Positions 51,795-61,450 are shown, counted from the stretch's first letter. The stretch is DNA of 64,000 bases from DVED01 sp963838375 (GCA_963838375.1 CAWIQY010000015.1:806001-870000), one strand, 5' to 3'. Notes: generated by a model from the sequence alone, not told the origin. A program made the numbers and translations.

Positions 51795-52928
51795 CTATCG
51801 ACTCCTTGCCATTGGCTTTTTACCGGCTCCGGCTGGCGCTCCCGGCTTGCCTCCGGCTTTAATTTTCGGATCGATCAACCGATCGAGTTCGTCGGGTTTA
51901 GAGCTCTTACTCACCGCATCTTCGTAAGAAACTTGACCTTCGTTCACCAGCTTCGCCAGCGCCATTTCCATCGTCCGCATTCCCACTTGAGAACCCATTT
52001 GGATGGATGAGTAGATTTGAGAGGTTTTTCCTTCCCGAATCAGGTTGGCAATCGCTGGAGTATTGACCAGAATTTCCTGAGCTGCACGGCGTCCACCGCC
52101 AATTTTGGGAGCCAAACATTGACTGCAAACCGATACCAGCGATAGAGAAAGTTGCGCCCGAATTTGAGGTTGTTGGATCGGGGGGAATACATCCAACATC
52201 CGATCGATCGTACTCGAAGCTGAGTTGGTGTGCAGAGTGCCGAAGACCAAGTGACCGGTTTCCGCGGCTGAAATCGCCAGCGAAATGGTTTCTAAATCCC
52301 GCATTTCCCCCACCAAAATAATATCGGGATCTTCCCGTAAAGCCGCTTTTAGCGCATTGGAAAAACTCTTAGTATCCTCTCCTTTTTGTCGTTGGTGGAA
52401 CAAACTCTTAATATTGGGGAAGACATATTCGATCGGATCTTCCACCGTCAAAATATGTTCGGCTCGCGTCCGATTAACCAGATCCAAAATGGCAGCCAGA
52501 GTTGTCGTTTTCCCAGATCCCGTCTGACCCGTCACCAACACCATTCCTCGGGGTCGCATTGCCATTTCCCGCATAATTTCGGGAACTCCTAGCTTTTCAA
52601 AGTTAGGAATAGTAGAAGACAAGGCTCGCAAACAAGCGGCAAAGCACCCTCGCTCGCGGTAGACATTCACCCGGAAACGAGATAGACCTTTGACACCATA
52701 GGCGCAGTCTAGCTCCCAGTTTTGCTCCAAGTCTTTGCGCTGGGTATTGTTGAGCATACTAAAAATCAAGCGCTGGCACTCATCTGGTGCTAAGCTTTCA
52801 CCAAATTCCGGTTGAGGAGAAAGTTTGCCGCTCACGCGGAAATAAATCGGTGCTCCAGCTTGGATGTGAATATCCGAACCCCCTTTTTCGATGAGAGATT
52901 CCATCACATCTTCAATCATATAATCCAT
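51795..52928 (-). CDS. pilT: Type IV pilus retraction ATPase PilT
   Basis: Hexameric ATPase that depolymerises pili for twitching and phototaxis. 377 residues from ATG 52926-52928 with CGGAG eight bases upstream. Motifs: Walker A VTGQTGSGKTTTLAAI, Asp box ILTVEDPIEYVF, Walker B PDIILVGEMRDLET, and His box GHLVFGTLHTNSA. The C-terminal tail is basic and Pro/Gly-rich (AGGKPGAPAGAGKKP), longer than in proteobacterial PilT. Confidence 0.96.
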   Translation of the reverse strand: MDYMIEDVMESLIEKGGSDIHIQAGAPIYFRVSGKLSPQPEFGESLAPDECQRLIFSMLNNTQRKDLEQNWELDCAYGVKGLSRFRVNVYRERGCFAACLRALSSTIPNFEKLGVPEIMREMAMRPRGMVLVTGQTGSGKTTTLAAILDLVNRTRAEHILTVEDPIEYVFPNIKSLFHQRQKGEDTKSFSNALKAALREDPDIILVGEMRDLETISLAISAAETGHLVFGTLHTNSASSTIDRMLDVFPPIQQPQIRAQLSLSLVSVCSQCLAPKIGGGRRAAQEILVNTPAIANLIREGKTSQIYSSIQMGSQVGMRTMEMALAKLVNEGQVSYEDAVSKSSKPDELDRLIDPKIKAGGKPGAPAGAGKKPMARSR

Positions 52929-53031
52929 AGCTTTCTCTCCGAATTTAGACTCGACATCCTTAGATCAACTTACCCACTTCGATCGAACATTTAAGCAACC
53001 AACGATCGATCTCTCATTCCCGAAATTAGGC

Positions 53032-55038
53032 TCACGAATCCTGGAAACGCGGAGTCATGCAATACGGACAATCCATCCACTCCGCCTGGAGTGCCGCTTC
53101 GCAACTCTGACAAGTCAAGCCCGTTTTGCGTTTGGCTTTCAGTTCCGCTTCCACACCCGTATCGGTAAAGGTCACCCGCTCCACTTCTTCCAGGGTAGTG
53201 TACCCTTGACGCACCAGATCGAGACTGTAAGACAACAAAGTTTTCATTCCTTGTTCCACTGCTTTTTCACTCAGTCGCTCGGTGGGAGCGCCTTGGTTGA
53301 TCAGCTCGGCAATTTCCTCAGAATTTTGCAGGAATTCGTAAACCCCGACTCGTCCTTTGTAACCCACACCACTGCATTTTTCGCACAGTTGACCGCTTTC
53401 AGAAAGGGCTCCGCGATCGCTTGAGGCAATGGTGTTCGCCTTGTAGAACGTGACATCCACTTCTCGCGAAGCCGATAATCCGTAGCGACCGAGTTCTTCT
53501 TGGGTCGGTGTATACGGACTGCGGCATTCGGTGCAAACCCGCCGCATCAAGCGCTGAGCCAGTACCCCCAATAGCGCCCCGGAGACCATAAACGGTTCTA
53601 CGCCCATTTCATCCAAACGAGCAATAGCGCCGGCTGCATCGTTGGTGTGCAGCGTCGTCAAAACTAAGTGACCCGTCAACGCCGCTTCGATCGCGGTTTT
53701 CGCCGTTTCTTTATCCCGCGTTTCCCCCACCAGAATGATATCGGGATCTTGTCGCAAGAACGCCCGCAAAATATTGGCGAAGGTGAGATTCTTCTCTCGA
53801 ATCACCCCGCATTGAGCCAATCCCGGCAGGGTATACTCTACGGGATCTTCCGCCGTACTGATATTCACCCCCGGATCGTTGCGCTCGGCTAACATCGAGT
53901 ACAACGTCGTAGACTTCCCAGATCCCGTCGGTCCGGTGACCAGAATCAGACCAAAGGGTCGTCCGGCGATCTCCCGAACTTGCTGCAAGGTCTCGGGATC
54001 GGTAATCATTTTGTCCAAACCCAACTGTGTCGAGGAGTTGTCCAAAATCCGCAGGACAATCTTTTCTCCGTATTGCGTAGGCAAGGCATTGACCCGAAAG
54101 TCCACCGTCCGCCCTTGGAACACCCGTCGAATCCGACCATCTTGCGCTTGCCGACGTTCGGCAATGTCCATGTTGGAAATAATTTTGAAACGAGAGGTAA
54201 TTGCCGGAATTACCGCCTTAGGCAATCGAGGGAGCGGTTCTTGTAGCACCCCATCTTTGCGCATCCGAATCCGCAAAAATTCTTCTTGGGGTTCGACGTG
54301 AATATCCGAGACGCCATCGCTCAAGGCTCGACGTAAAATTTGGTTCACCTTATCGACGATCGGCTGAGACTCGGCATCCCCCTCGCTGGACAAATCCATC
54401 TCCGCATTGGGAGCTTCTTCCAGTTCACCCTCATCGCCAAACCGAGCAAAGGCATCCTGCTCTTTGGCTGCCTGCTCTTGAGCGGCAACAGCAGCTTCTT
54501 TGCGCTCCTGCTCCTGCAAGCACATGGAGATGAGCTGTTGATAGTCTTCCAGAGCAATCGCCCGCCGCCGAACGCTCATGCCAGACGATCGGAGAATGCG
54601 CTTGAGTTCGTCCTGAGCTTCTAAGTTTTCCGGTTCCACCATGGCGACGATCGCACTGGGGGGTTTTCCATCCGACTCTCGTCCCACCGGAATGAAGCGA
54701 TAGCGACGACAACTATCTAGGGGAATTAACTCCAACAGGGATCCGAGCTTAGCCGAGGACATCTCTTCCAGTTCGGGATCGAAGGCTTCTACCCCATACA
54801 GCAGCTTCAGCTCGAATAACTGTTGTTTTTTGTACTGACGAATCAGCTCGGGGGGAAGCTGTTGACCCGTGAGACTAGCAATGACTTCGGGTAGAGGACG
54901 CCCGGATTTGCGGCTTTCAGCTTGGGCTTGATTCATCAACTCGGGACTGATGTAGCCCCCTTGAATCAATTTATTACCAAAGGGCGAGTAATTGGTTTGT
55001 ACGACCAAAGCTCGCCGCGCAGATGAGTAGTTAGTCAT
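53032..55038 (-). CDS. pilB: Type IV pilus extension ATPase PilB
   Basis: Powers pilin polymerisation; also needed for DNA uptake and motility. 668 residues. The N-terminal GSPII_E domain (LIQGGYISPELMNQAQAES) is followed by an acidic linker rich in Glu/Ala (about residues 175-225). The motor core has Walker A VTGPTGSGKSTTLYSML, STAEDPVEYTLPGLAQ, Walker B PDIILVGETRDKET, and His box GHLVLTTLHTNDA. A four-Cys zinc site is in CTECRSPY and CEKCSGVGYKG. A second C-terminal ribbon (CQSCEAALQAEWMDCPYC) is a cyanobacterial extension. First gene of pilBTC; divergent from grpE. Confidence 0.96.
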   Translation of the reverse strand: MTNYSSARRALVVQTNYSPFGNKLIQGGYISPELMNQAQAESRKSGRPLPEVIASLTGQQLPPELIRQYKKQQLFELKLLYGVEAFDPELEEMSSAKLGSLLELIPLDSCRRYRFIPVGRESDGKPPSAIVAMVEPENLEAQDELKRILRSSGMSVRRRAIALEDYQQLISMCLQEQERKEAAVAAQEQAAKEQDAFARFGDEGELEEAPNAEMDLSSEGDAESQPIVDKVNQILRRALSDGVSDIHVEPQEEFLRIRMRKDGVLQEPLPRLPKAVIPAITSRFKIISNMDIAERRQAQDGRIRRVFQGRTVDFRVNALPTQYGEKIVLRILDNSSTQLGLDKMITDPETLQQVREIAGRPFGLILVTGPTGSGKSTTLYSMLAERNDPGVNISTAEDPVEYTLPGLAQCGVIREKNLTFANILRAFLRQDPDIILVGETRDKETAKTAIEAALTGHLVLTTLHTNDAAGAIARLDEMGVEPFMVSGALLGVLAQRLMRRVCTECRSPYTPTQEELGRYGLSASREVDVTFYKANTIASSDRGALSESGQLCEKCSGVGYKGRVGVYEFLQNSEEIAELINQGAPTERLSEKAVEQGMKTLLSYSLDLVRQGYTTLEEVERVTFTDTGVEAELKAKRKTGLTCQSCEAALQAEWMDCPYCMTPRFQDS

Positions 55039-55533
55039 GGCAAATCGTTCCGATCTCCCTCTAGAGTTTGTGTAGATGCCGGATATAGGATGAGCCAGAA
55101 CACATCGAATTTTCGCTGGCTCGATCGAATCTCATTCCGGATGGGAATGCGCTTGCACCGACCGAATGCTCTGACAGGGGAAGTAACGAGCACGGGTTGC
55201 ACAGAACGCGCTGATGATTTTTATAAATCATAGCTTTTACGGGTTGGGTCGGCAGCATTAGCCCCGGTTGTCGTGGATAGCTTCACCGATAAGTCTAACC
55301 TCTTTCGGCTGGCTAGAAAGGGTCGCGGCTGAGAATCTTCCCTCAATCCCCTAAAATGTCATGTATGGATATTCTATTTATCTGTTTGTAGGCGAAGGGC
55401 AAAGCCCTTCGCCCGATCCCGGGAATCGATCCCAGGGGCTTGCGGCAGCCTGCGTTAACCTGTCATGATAAGATCGGTTGAAATGGGAAATCAATTTCCC
55501 CTGTCGTATTGCTTCGGAGACTGACATGGAGCA
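55039..55533. other. pilB-grpE divergent intergenic region
   Basis: About 500 bp. It holds a perfect 10-bp hairpin GGCGAAGGGC-AAA-GCCCTTCGCC at 55391-55413, a repeat-like GATCCCGGGAATCGATCCC stretch after it, and a three-codon frame ATG-GAG-CAA-TGA at 55526-55537 that overlaps the grpE ATG at 55534. No CIRCE element (TTAGCACTC inverted repeat) was seen. Confidence 0.5.
55391..55413. repeat. Perfect GGCGAAGGGC hairpin
   Basis: Ten-base arms with a three-base AAA loop. No T tract, so it is not a standard terminator. Probably a dispersed palindrome of the type common in cyanobacteria. Confidence 0.6.
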
Positions 55534-56328
55534 ATGACGATACTTCGGGTCAAATCAAATTTTGTGACGGCAATCGAGACTCCAGATACCATGATGGATG
55601 AGGAAAAGCAGCTAGAAACACCCCAGGGCAAAACGGCGGAAACTCCCGCTCCCGAGGGAACGCATCAAGCAAAGGTCGAGCCTGAAACATCCGAGTTCGC
55701 TGCCGAGACAACCATCCTCTCAGATGCGGCAGTGGAACCTTTGGATGGAACGGTGGAGGGGAGTGCTGATGGCTCCGGTGATGACTTCGCGCCAACTGTG
55801 GCAGGTCTTCAACAAGAAATTGCGACTTTAACTCAAGCGCTGCAAACCACTCAGAGTCAGTTTGAGGACATACAAGGTCAATATACCCGTCTGGCAGCGG
55901 ATTTTGATAACTTTCGCAAGCGCACTCAAAAAGAAAAGGAAGAATTGTCCGAGCAAGTCAAATGTTCGACCATCAAAGAATTGTTACCCATTGTTGATAA
56001 TTTCGAGCGAGCCCGATCGCAACTTAAACCCCAAAGCGATGGGGAAATGAATATCCATAAGAGCTACCAAAGCGTTTACAAGCAAATGGTAGACTGTCTC
56101 AAGCGGATTGGCGTCGCCCCCATGCGTCCGGAAGGGGAGCAATTCGATCCCAACCTGCACGATGCCGTCATGCGGGAAGAGACGGATGAGTATGCCGAAG
56201 GCACGGTGATTGAGGAACTGATGCGAGGATATACCATGGGCGATCGGGTTTTGCGTCATGCCATGGTTAAGGTGGCAACAGAATCCACATCTGCATCGGG
56301 GTCTACCCATGGGGAAGCCGATGCTTAG
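55534..56328 (+). CDS. grpE: Nucleotide exchange factor GrpE
   Basis: Releases ADP from DnaK. 264 residues from ATG 55534; ATG 55591 (MMDEEKQLET) is an alternative closer to family N-termini. An acidic, low-complexity N-terminal region of about 85 residues precedes a coiled coil (LQQEIATLTQALQTTQSQFE). The GrpE core follows: ADFDNFRKRTQKEKEELSEQ, LLPIVDNFERA, FDPNLHDAVMRE, and YTMGDRVLRHAMVKVA. It lies 476 bp upstream of dnaK on the same strand. Confidence 0.94.
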   Translation: MTILRVKSNFVTAIETPDTMMDEEKQLETPQGKTAETPAPEGTHQAKVEPETSEFAAETTILSDAAVEPLDGTVEGSADGSGDDFAPTVAGLQQEIATLTQALQTTQSQFEDIQGQYTRLAADFDNFRKRTQKEKEELSEQVKCSTIKELLPIVDNFERARSQLKPQSDGEMNIHKSYQSVYKQMVDCLKRIGVAPMRPEGEQFDPNLHDAVMREETDEYAEGTVIEELMRGYTMGDRVLRHAMVKVATESTSASGSTHGEADA

Positions 56329-56804
56329 GAGGATCGATCTAGATATTGGAGGTTAACCGACACCCTACATCCTTCCGGTCTGGAAGAGCGATCGGGCGAT
56401 GCTACCACCGACTGAGTTTCGGGAAAGTGTTACAATCTTGGGAAATTCCCTGGAAATTTTCCAAGATTGTGCTAGGGAAACTTGCATCGTCGGAACGCAG
56501 AAGTGTTGATTGGGAACTGTCGATCGTGCCACACCACGAACGATCGTTCGTCATCGACGCTGCAACCCACTCTGGGCTGCGGGACGCTATCAGTCCGCGG
56601 AGCGAACGTAAGACCGGATAGCCAGAAGGCGAAAGGGCAGTTGCAAAAATCTACCGCTTTCGATCTCCCCTCTGAAAAGAGAGATTGCAAAGGGTGGACA
56701 GACACACAAACCCAAATCGCGATGTTTGGGAATTTCCTTTTCTGAAGAGAGAGGGGAAAGATGTCAACTACTAGATCGTGCACATCAACACAAGCCAAAG
56801 TGCT
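56329..56804 (+). other. grpE-dnaK intergenic region with an overlapping upstream frame
   Basis: About 475 bp. Near the end, GAGGGG (56751-56756) precedes an ATG at 56761 that opens a 33-codon frame (MSTTRSCTSTQAK...) ending at TAG 56860-56862, out of frame with dnaK and overlapping its first 58 bases. The dnaK ATG at 56805 has no ribosome site of its own. CTGAAAAGAGAG / CTGAAGAGAGAG-like words occur twice. No CIRCE element. Confidence 0.5.
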
Positions 56805-58901
56805 ATGGGAAAAGTCATTGGGATTGACCTGGGAACGACGAATAGTTGTGTTGCCGTTCTAGAGGGCGGTCAACCGATTGTCATTAGTAACTCCGAAGGC
56901 GGACGAACGACCCCAAGTATCGTGGGATTTGGCAAGTCGGGTGAGCGCCTCGTGGGTCAACTCGCCAAGCGACAAGCCGTCACGAATGCCGAAAATACGG
57001 TTTTCAGTATCAAGCGATTTATCGGTCGTCGTTGGGAAGAGACCGAAGAAGAACGAGCTCGCGTTCCATATAACTGCTTAACGGGTCGGGATAATACCGT
57101 CAACGTCAAAATTCGCGATCGTACCCACACCCCTCAAGAGGTGTCGGCAATGATCCTGCAAAAGCTCAAGCAGGATGCGGAATCCTATCTCGGCGAATCG
57201 GTCTACCAAGCCGTGATTACGGTTCCGGCGTACTTCACTGATGCTCAACGCCAAGCCACCAAAGATGCGGGAACCATTGCCGGTTTGGAGGTGTTGCGGA
57301 TTATCAACGAACCCACGGCAGCAGCACTTTCCTACGGTTTGGACAAACAAGAGGTAGACCACAAGGTGTTGGTGTTTGACCTCGGTGGCGGCACGTTTGA
57401 TGTGTCCATCCTCCAATTGGGGGATGGCGTCTTTGAGGTGAACGCCACTGCCGGAAATAACCATTTGGGCGGCGATGATTTCGATAATGCGATCGTTCGT
57501 TGGATTGCCGATGCCTTTCGAGACAAGGAAGGGATCGACCTGTCCGGAGAAAAAATGGCGTTGCAGCGGTTGCGAGAAGCCGCCGAGCGGGCGAAAATCG
57601 AACTGTCTACAGCCAACAAAACGACGATTAACCTGCCGTTTATTACGACTGCCAGCGACACCGGTCCCAAACATATAGAAATGGATCTGACTCGCGCCCA
57701 GTTCGAGAATTTGGTCAAACCCTTGGTGGATGCCACCATCGAACCGGTGATCCAATCTTTAAATGATGCCGGACTCGAACCGAGCGATATCGAACGGATT
57801 ATTTTAGTGGGGGGTTCGACGCGAATTCCCGCAGTCCAGAAAGCGGTCAGCGATTATTTCGGCGGGAAAACGCCCGATCGATCGGTCAATCCCGACGAGG
57901 CGGTTGCCACAGGGGCGGCAATTCAAGCCGGCGTCTTGGGTGGCGAAGTCAAAAATGTGTTGCTGTTGGATGTGACGCCTTTATCCCTGGGGATCGAAAC
58001 CTTGGGAGAAGTGTTCACCAAAATTATCGATCGTAATACCACCATTCCCAGCAGCAAATCTCAGATGTTCTCCACCGCAACAGACGGGCAAACTTCCGTA
58101 GAAGTCCATGTCCTGCAAGGAGAGCGAGCCATGGCAAAAGACAACAAGAGTTTGGGTCGATTCCTGCTGATGGGCATTCCTCCCGCCCCTCGGGGAGTTC
58201 CTCAAATCGAAGTCTCCTTCGAGATCGACGCCAACGGCATCCTGAAAGTTGCCGCTCAAGATAAAGGAACCGGTCGGGAGCAGAGCATTCAGATTAGCAA
58301 TACCGGTGGTTTAAGTTCGGAAGAAATCGATCGGATGCGCCAAGAAGCCGAACTGTATTCCGAAGAAGATAGTCTACAGCGAGAAATTACCGACATCAAA
58401 AACCAAGCCGATAGCCTGTTCTATAATTACGAAGAGACCCTCAAGCAAAGTGGAGATTTAATTGCCGAGCCGCTGAAAGCCGACGTGAGCGAAAAAGCTC
58501 AACAGCTCAAAGAAGTGCTGATCGATCCTTCAGTAGGGATTGAAGAAGTCCGGGAGCGCCTCAATACTTTCCAAAAAAGTCTGTTTGCCATCGGTTCTGC
58601 GGTCTATCAGCAAGCCGCTCAAAATGATGGTATCTCGCCTCCCACCTCCGGTGAAGCCCAAATGTCTGCTAGCCCCACAGACAACCTTCTCGAATCGGGC
58701 GAAGACGACCTCAAGTCGTTAATTGACGATTTAGGAGAGGACGAGGACGAAGGCGATCTGTTGGAAGTGCCCTCGACCCCCAGCAGCCCCCCCAAATCCA
58801 CCAAACCGTCTCAACCGTCTCAATCCTCCGATCCCTTTGCCGTCCCGGTTACCCAAAAGCCCGAAGGCGAAGCAGAAGATGCGGACAATCCGTTTATGTA
58901 A
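56805..58901 (+). CDS. dnaK: Chaperone DnaK (Hsp70)
   Basis: ATP-driven folding chaperone. 698 residues from ATG 56805 (MGKVIGIDLGTTNSCVAVLE). The nucleotide-binding domain has FDLGGGTFDVSILQLGDG and VGGSTRIPAVQKAV, and the linker is VLLLDVTPLSLGIET. The substrate domain is complete. The lid is followed by an extended acidic, Pro/Ser-rich tail (LIDDLGEDEDEGDLLE, TPSSPPKSTKPSQPSQ), longer than in E. coli DnaK and ending DADNPFM. N-terminal sequence and the dnaJ neighbour suggest the main housekeeping paralogue among the several DnaKs of cyanobacteria. Confidence 0.96.
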   Translation: MGKVIGIDLGTTNSCVAVLEGGQPIVISNSEGGRTTPSIVGFGKSGERLVGQLAKRQAVTNAENTVFSIKRFIGRRWEETEEERARVPYNCLTGRDNTVNVKIRDRTHTPQEVSAMILQKLKQDAESYLGESVYQAVITVPAYFTDAQRQATKDAGTIAGLEVLRIINEPTAAALSYGLDKQEVDHKVLVFDLGGGTFDVSILQLGDGVFEVNATAGNNHLGGDDFDNAIVRWIADAFRDKEGIDLSGEKMALQRLREAAERAKIELSTANKTTINLPFITTASDTGPKHIEMDLTRAQFENLVKPLVDATIEPVIQSLNDAGLEPSDIERIILVGGSTRIPAVQKAVSDYFGGKTPDRSVNPDEAVATGAAIQAGVLGGEVKNVLLLDVTPLSLGIETLGEVFTKIIDRNTTIPSSKSQMFSTATDGQTSVEVHVLQGERAMAKDNKSLGRFLLMGIPPAPRGVPQIEVSFEIDANGILKVAAQDKGTGREQSIQISNTGGLSSEEIDRMRQEAELYSEEDSLQREITDIKNQADSLFYNYEETLKQSGDLIAEPLKADVSEKAQQLKEVLIDPSVGIEEVRERLNTFQKSLFAIGSAVYQQAAQNDGISPPTSGEAQMSASPTDNLLESGEDDLKSLIDDLGEDEDEGDLLEVPSTPSSPPKSTKPSQPSQSSDPFAVPVTQKPEGEAEDADNPFM

Positions 58902-58971
58902 AACCGAATTGTAGGGCAACGGTTCGCTAAACAACTTTCCTTGTATTCTTTAGAATTGACAGTAGCGCGAT

Positions 58972-60105
58972 ATGGCCGGTGACTATTACGAAATGTTAGG
59001 CGTCTCCCGCGACGCAGATAAAGAAGAAGTTAAGCGAGCGTATCGTCGTCTCGCTCGCAAATACCACCCGGATGTCAATAAAGAGGAAGGGGCGGAAGAG
59101 CGTTTTAAAGAGATCAATCGCGCTTACGAAGTGCTCTCGGAACCTGAATTGCGGGCGCGGTACGATCGCTTTGGTGAAGCCGGTGTCAGTTCGGGTGCAG
59201 GGGCAGGCTTCCAAGACATGGGCGATATGGGAGGCTTTGCTGATATATTTGAAAGCTTCTTTGGCGGGTTTGGGGGCGCAGGGGCTCAAACCGGACGCAG
59301 CCGACGCAGCGGGCCGGCTCGGGGCGACGATTTGCGGCTGGACTTGAAGTTGGATTTCCGCGAGGCGATTTTTGGCGGGGAAAAAGAAATCCGCATCAAT
59401 CATCTGGAAACTTGCGAGGTCTGTCGAGGGACAGGCGCTAAACCGGGAACTCGACCCAGAGCTTGTGCGACTTGTAGCGGCAGCGGTCAGGTGCGTCGTG
59501 CCACCCGGACGCCCTTTGGTAGTTTTACTCAGGTTTCCGTTTGCCCGACCTGTAATGGCGCCGGTCAGGTGATTGAGGAGAAATGCGAGACCTGTGGGGG
59601 TAAGGGTCAGAAACAAGAAGCTAAGAAGCTGAAAATCACGATTCCGGCGGGGGTTGATAACGGGACGCGCTTGCGGGTCTCCAATGAAGGGGATTCCGGT
59701 GCTCGCGGCGGACCACCGGGGGATTTGTATGTTTATTTATTCGTCAAGGAAGATTCCCAGTTCCAGCGCGATGGGATTAACATCCTGTCGGAAATCAAAA
59801 TTAGCTACTTACAAGCGATTTTGGGCTGTCGTTTGCCGGTGGAGACGGTGGATGGAGAAGTGGAGTTGACCATTCCACCGGGGACTCAGCCGGGAACGGT
59901 GATGACCTTGGAAGATCGCGGCGTGCCTCGTTTGGGCAATCCGGTCAGCCGGGGCGACCATTTGATTACTATTTTGGTGGATATTCCCACGAAGGTGAGT
60001 ACGGAGGAACGGGAACTGCTGGAGAAACTGGCTAAACTTCGTGGAGATCGTCTCGGTGTCAAAGGTGGGGTGGAAGGTTTTTTGGGAGGATTGTTTCATA
60101 AATGA
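58972..60105 (+). CDS. dnaJ: Co-chaperone DnaJ (type I Hsp40)
   Basis: Delivers substrates to DnaK and stimulates its ATPase. 377 residues: J domain with HPD in RKYHPDVNKEEGAEERF, a Gly/Phe region (FESFFGGFGGAGAQTG), four zinc repeats (CEVCRGTGAKPG, CATCSGSGQVRR, CPTCNGAGQVIE, CETCGGKGQKQE), and C-terminal substrate domains. All key residues are present. The last four bases overlap the start of tusA, so the two are translationally coupled. It lies 70 bp after dnaK. Confidence 0.97.
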   Translation: MAGDYYEMLGVSRDADKEEVKRAYRRLARKYHPDVNKEEGAEERFKEINRAYEVLSEPELRARYDRFGEAGVSSGAGAGFQDMGDMGGFADIFESFFGGFGGAGAQTGRSRRSGPARGDDLRLDLKLDFREAIFGGEKEIRINHLETCEVCRGTGAKPGTRPRACATCSGSGQVRRATRTPFGSFTQVSVCPTCNGAGQVIEEKCETCGGKGQKQEAKKLKITIPAGVDNGTRLRVSNEGDSGARGGPPGDLYVYLFVKEDSQFQRDGINILSEIKISYLQAILGCRLPVETVDGEVELTIPPGTQPGTVMTLEDRGVPRLGNPVSRGDHLITILVDIPTKVSTEERELLEKLAKLRGDRLGVKGGVEGFLGGLFHK

Positions 60106-60356
60106 GTTCCCAAAACCCGATGCCTGACGTCCAACTCGATTTACGGGGGACTCCCTGCCCCATTAATTTTGTGCGAACCAAACTTCGTTTAGAACAACTG
60201 ACTCCGGGTCAGTTGCTCGAGGTTTGGCTCGATGGGGGTGAGCCCATCGAGCAAGTGCCGGAAAGTTTAGCCGTTGCGGGGTATCCCGTCGAGAAGATCG
60301 AAGATCGATCGGACTTTTTTGTCCTTCAGGTGAGACGACCTCTCCCCTTGGCATGA
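60102..60356 (+). CDS. TusA/SirA family sulfur-carrier protein
   Basis: 84 residues with the signature LDLRGTPCPINFVRTKLRLE; the Cys in CP-x-P-like context is the persulfide-carrying residue. A two-layer alpha/beta sandwich pattern follows (GQLLEVWLDGGEPIEQVPES). Family members relay sulfur for tRNA thiolation or cofactor synthesis. Here the gene overlaps dnaJ upstream and rsgA downstream by 4 bp each (ATGA), implying strict co-expression with folding and ribosome-assembly factors. It is not evident which acceptor it serves. Confidence 0.9.
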   Translation: MSSQNPMPDVQLDLRGTPCPINFVRTKLRLEQLTPGQLLEVWLDGGEPIEQVPESLAVAGYPVEKIEDRSDFFVLQVRRPLPLA

Positions 60357-61450
60357 CGGCTGCAAAACTCGATGGACGAGAGTTAGACCCCATGCGGGTA
60401 ATGGGGACAGTTTTAGCGGTTCAGGCAAATTTCTACAAAGTCCAGCTTGATGCCAAGGGCGACCCGGACAATGGAGCCGCAGATCCTGCCTATTTGCTCT
60501 GTACCCGCCGATCTCGGCTGAAGAAAATCGGTCAGCGGGTCATGGTTGGCGATCGAGCCGTTGTAGAGGCGATCGACTGGGAAGACGGACGGGGGGCAAT
60601 ATCCGAAGTGCTGCCCCGAAACACCGAACTCGATCGGCCGCCCATTGCCAATGCCGAGCAAATTCTCCTGGTGTTTGCCTTTGCCGATCCGCCTCTGGAA
60701 CCTTATCAGCTCAGTCGATTTTTAATCAAAGCTGAATCGACGGGGTTGAACGTGTGTCTGAGTTTGAATAAATGCGATTTAGTCAGTGCAGAGGATCGCC
60801 AACACTGGCTCAGTCGCTTGAGTTCGTGGGGGTATCGCCCGATGGCGATCGGGGTGAGTAGTGGCACGGGATTTGCAGAACTGGCTCGTTCTCTAGACGG
60901 CGCTATCTCTGTGGTTTCGGGTCCTTCGGGTGTCGGTAAATCCAGTCTGATCAATCATCTGATTCCCGGTGTCGAGTTGCGCGTTTCTCAAGTATCCGGC
61001 AAACTCGGTCGCGGTCGTCACACGACTCGCCACGTCGAACTCTTTGAGATGGCTACCGGGGGATTGCTTGCGGATACCCCGGGCTTTAACCAGCCAGAAA
61101 TCGATTGTTCTCCGACGGAGTTAGTCCATTATTTTCCCGAAGCACGGCAGCGTCTAGCCCAGGGAAAATGCCAATTTAACGATTGTCTGCATCGCGAGGA
61201 ACCCAACTGCGTGGTGGCTGGGGACTGGGAACGCTACGAACATTATCTGACCTTTTTGGGGGAGGCGATCGCTCGTCAAGAGGCTTTGCAGCAGTTGGGA
61301 GAGAGAGAAACTAAGCTGAAATTGAAAATGAAGCGCGATGGTCGGCAGCAGTACGAACCGAAGCTGGCATCGAATAAATATCGCCGTCAGTCTCGTCGCC
61401 ACCAGCACCAATCTCTTCAAGATTTATGTGAGGATATAGAAGATACTTGA
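60353..61450 (+). CDS. rsgA: Small ribosomal subunit biogenesis GTPase RsgA
   Basis: Circularly permuted GTPase that tests and matures the 30S subunit. 365 residues from ATG 60353. An OB-fold domain (GTVLAVQANFYKVQLD) comes first. G motifs appear in permuted order: G4 SLNKCDL, G1 GPSGVGKSSLINHL, and G3 ADTPGF. The C-terminal zinc site has CQFNDCLHREEPNCVV. A basic C-terminal extension (KLKMKRDGRQQYEPKLASNK) is longer than in E. coli. Last gene of the overlapping dnaJ-tusA-rsgA run. Confidence 0.95.
   Translation: MTAAKLDGRELDPMRVMGTVLAVQANFYKVQLDAKGDPDNGAADPAYLLCTRRSRLKKIGQRVMVGDRAVVEAIDWEDGRGAISEVLPRNTELDRPPIANAEQILLVFAFADPPLEPYQLSRFLIKAESTGLNVCLSLNKCDLVSAEDRQHWLSRLSSWGYRPMAIGVSSGTGFAELARSLDGAISVVSGPSGVGKSSLINHLIPGVELRVSQVSGKLGRGRHTTRHVELFEMATGGLLADTPGFNQPEIDCSPTELVHYFPEARQRLAQGKCQFNDCLHREEPNCVVAGDWERYEHYLTFLGEAIARQEALQQLGERETKLKLKMKRDGRQQYEPKLASNKYRRQSRRHQHQSLQDLCEDIEDT

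Noticed and set aside
55258..56804. CIRCE/HrcA operator for grpE or dnaK
   Set aside because: No TTAGCACTC-N9-GAGTGCTAA or near match was seen in either upstream region.
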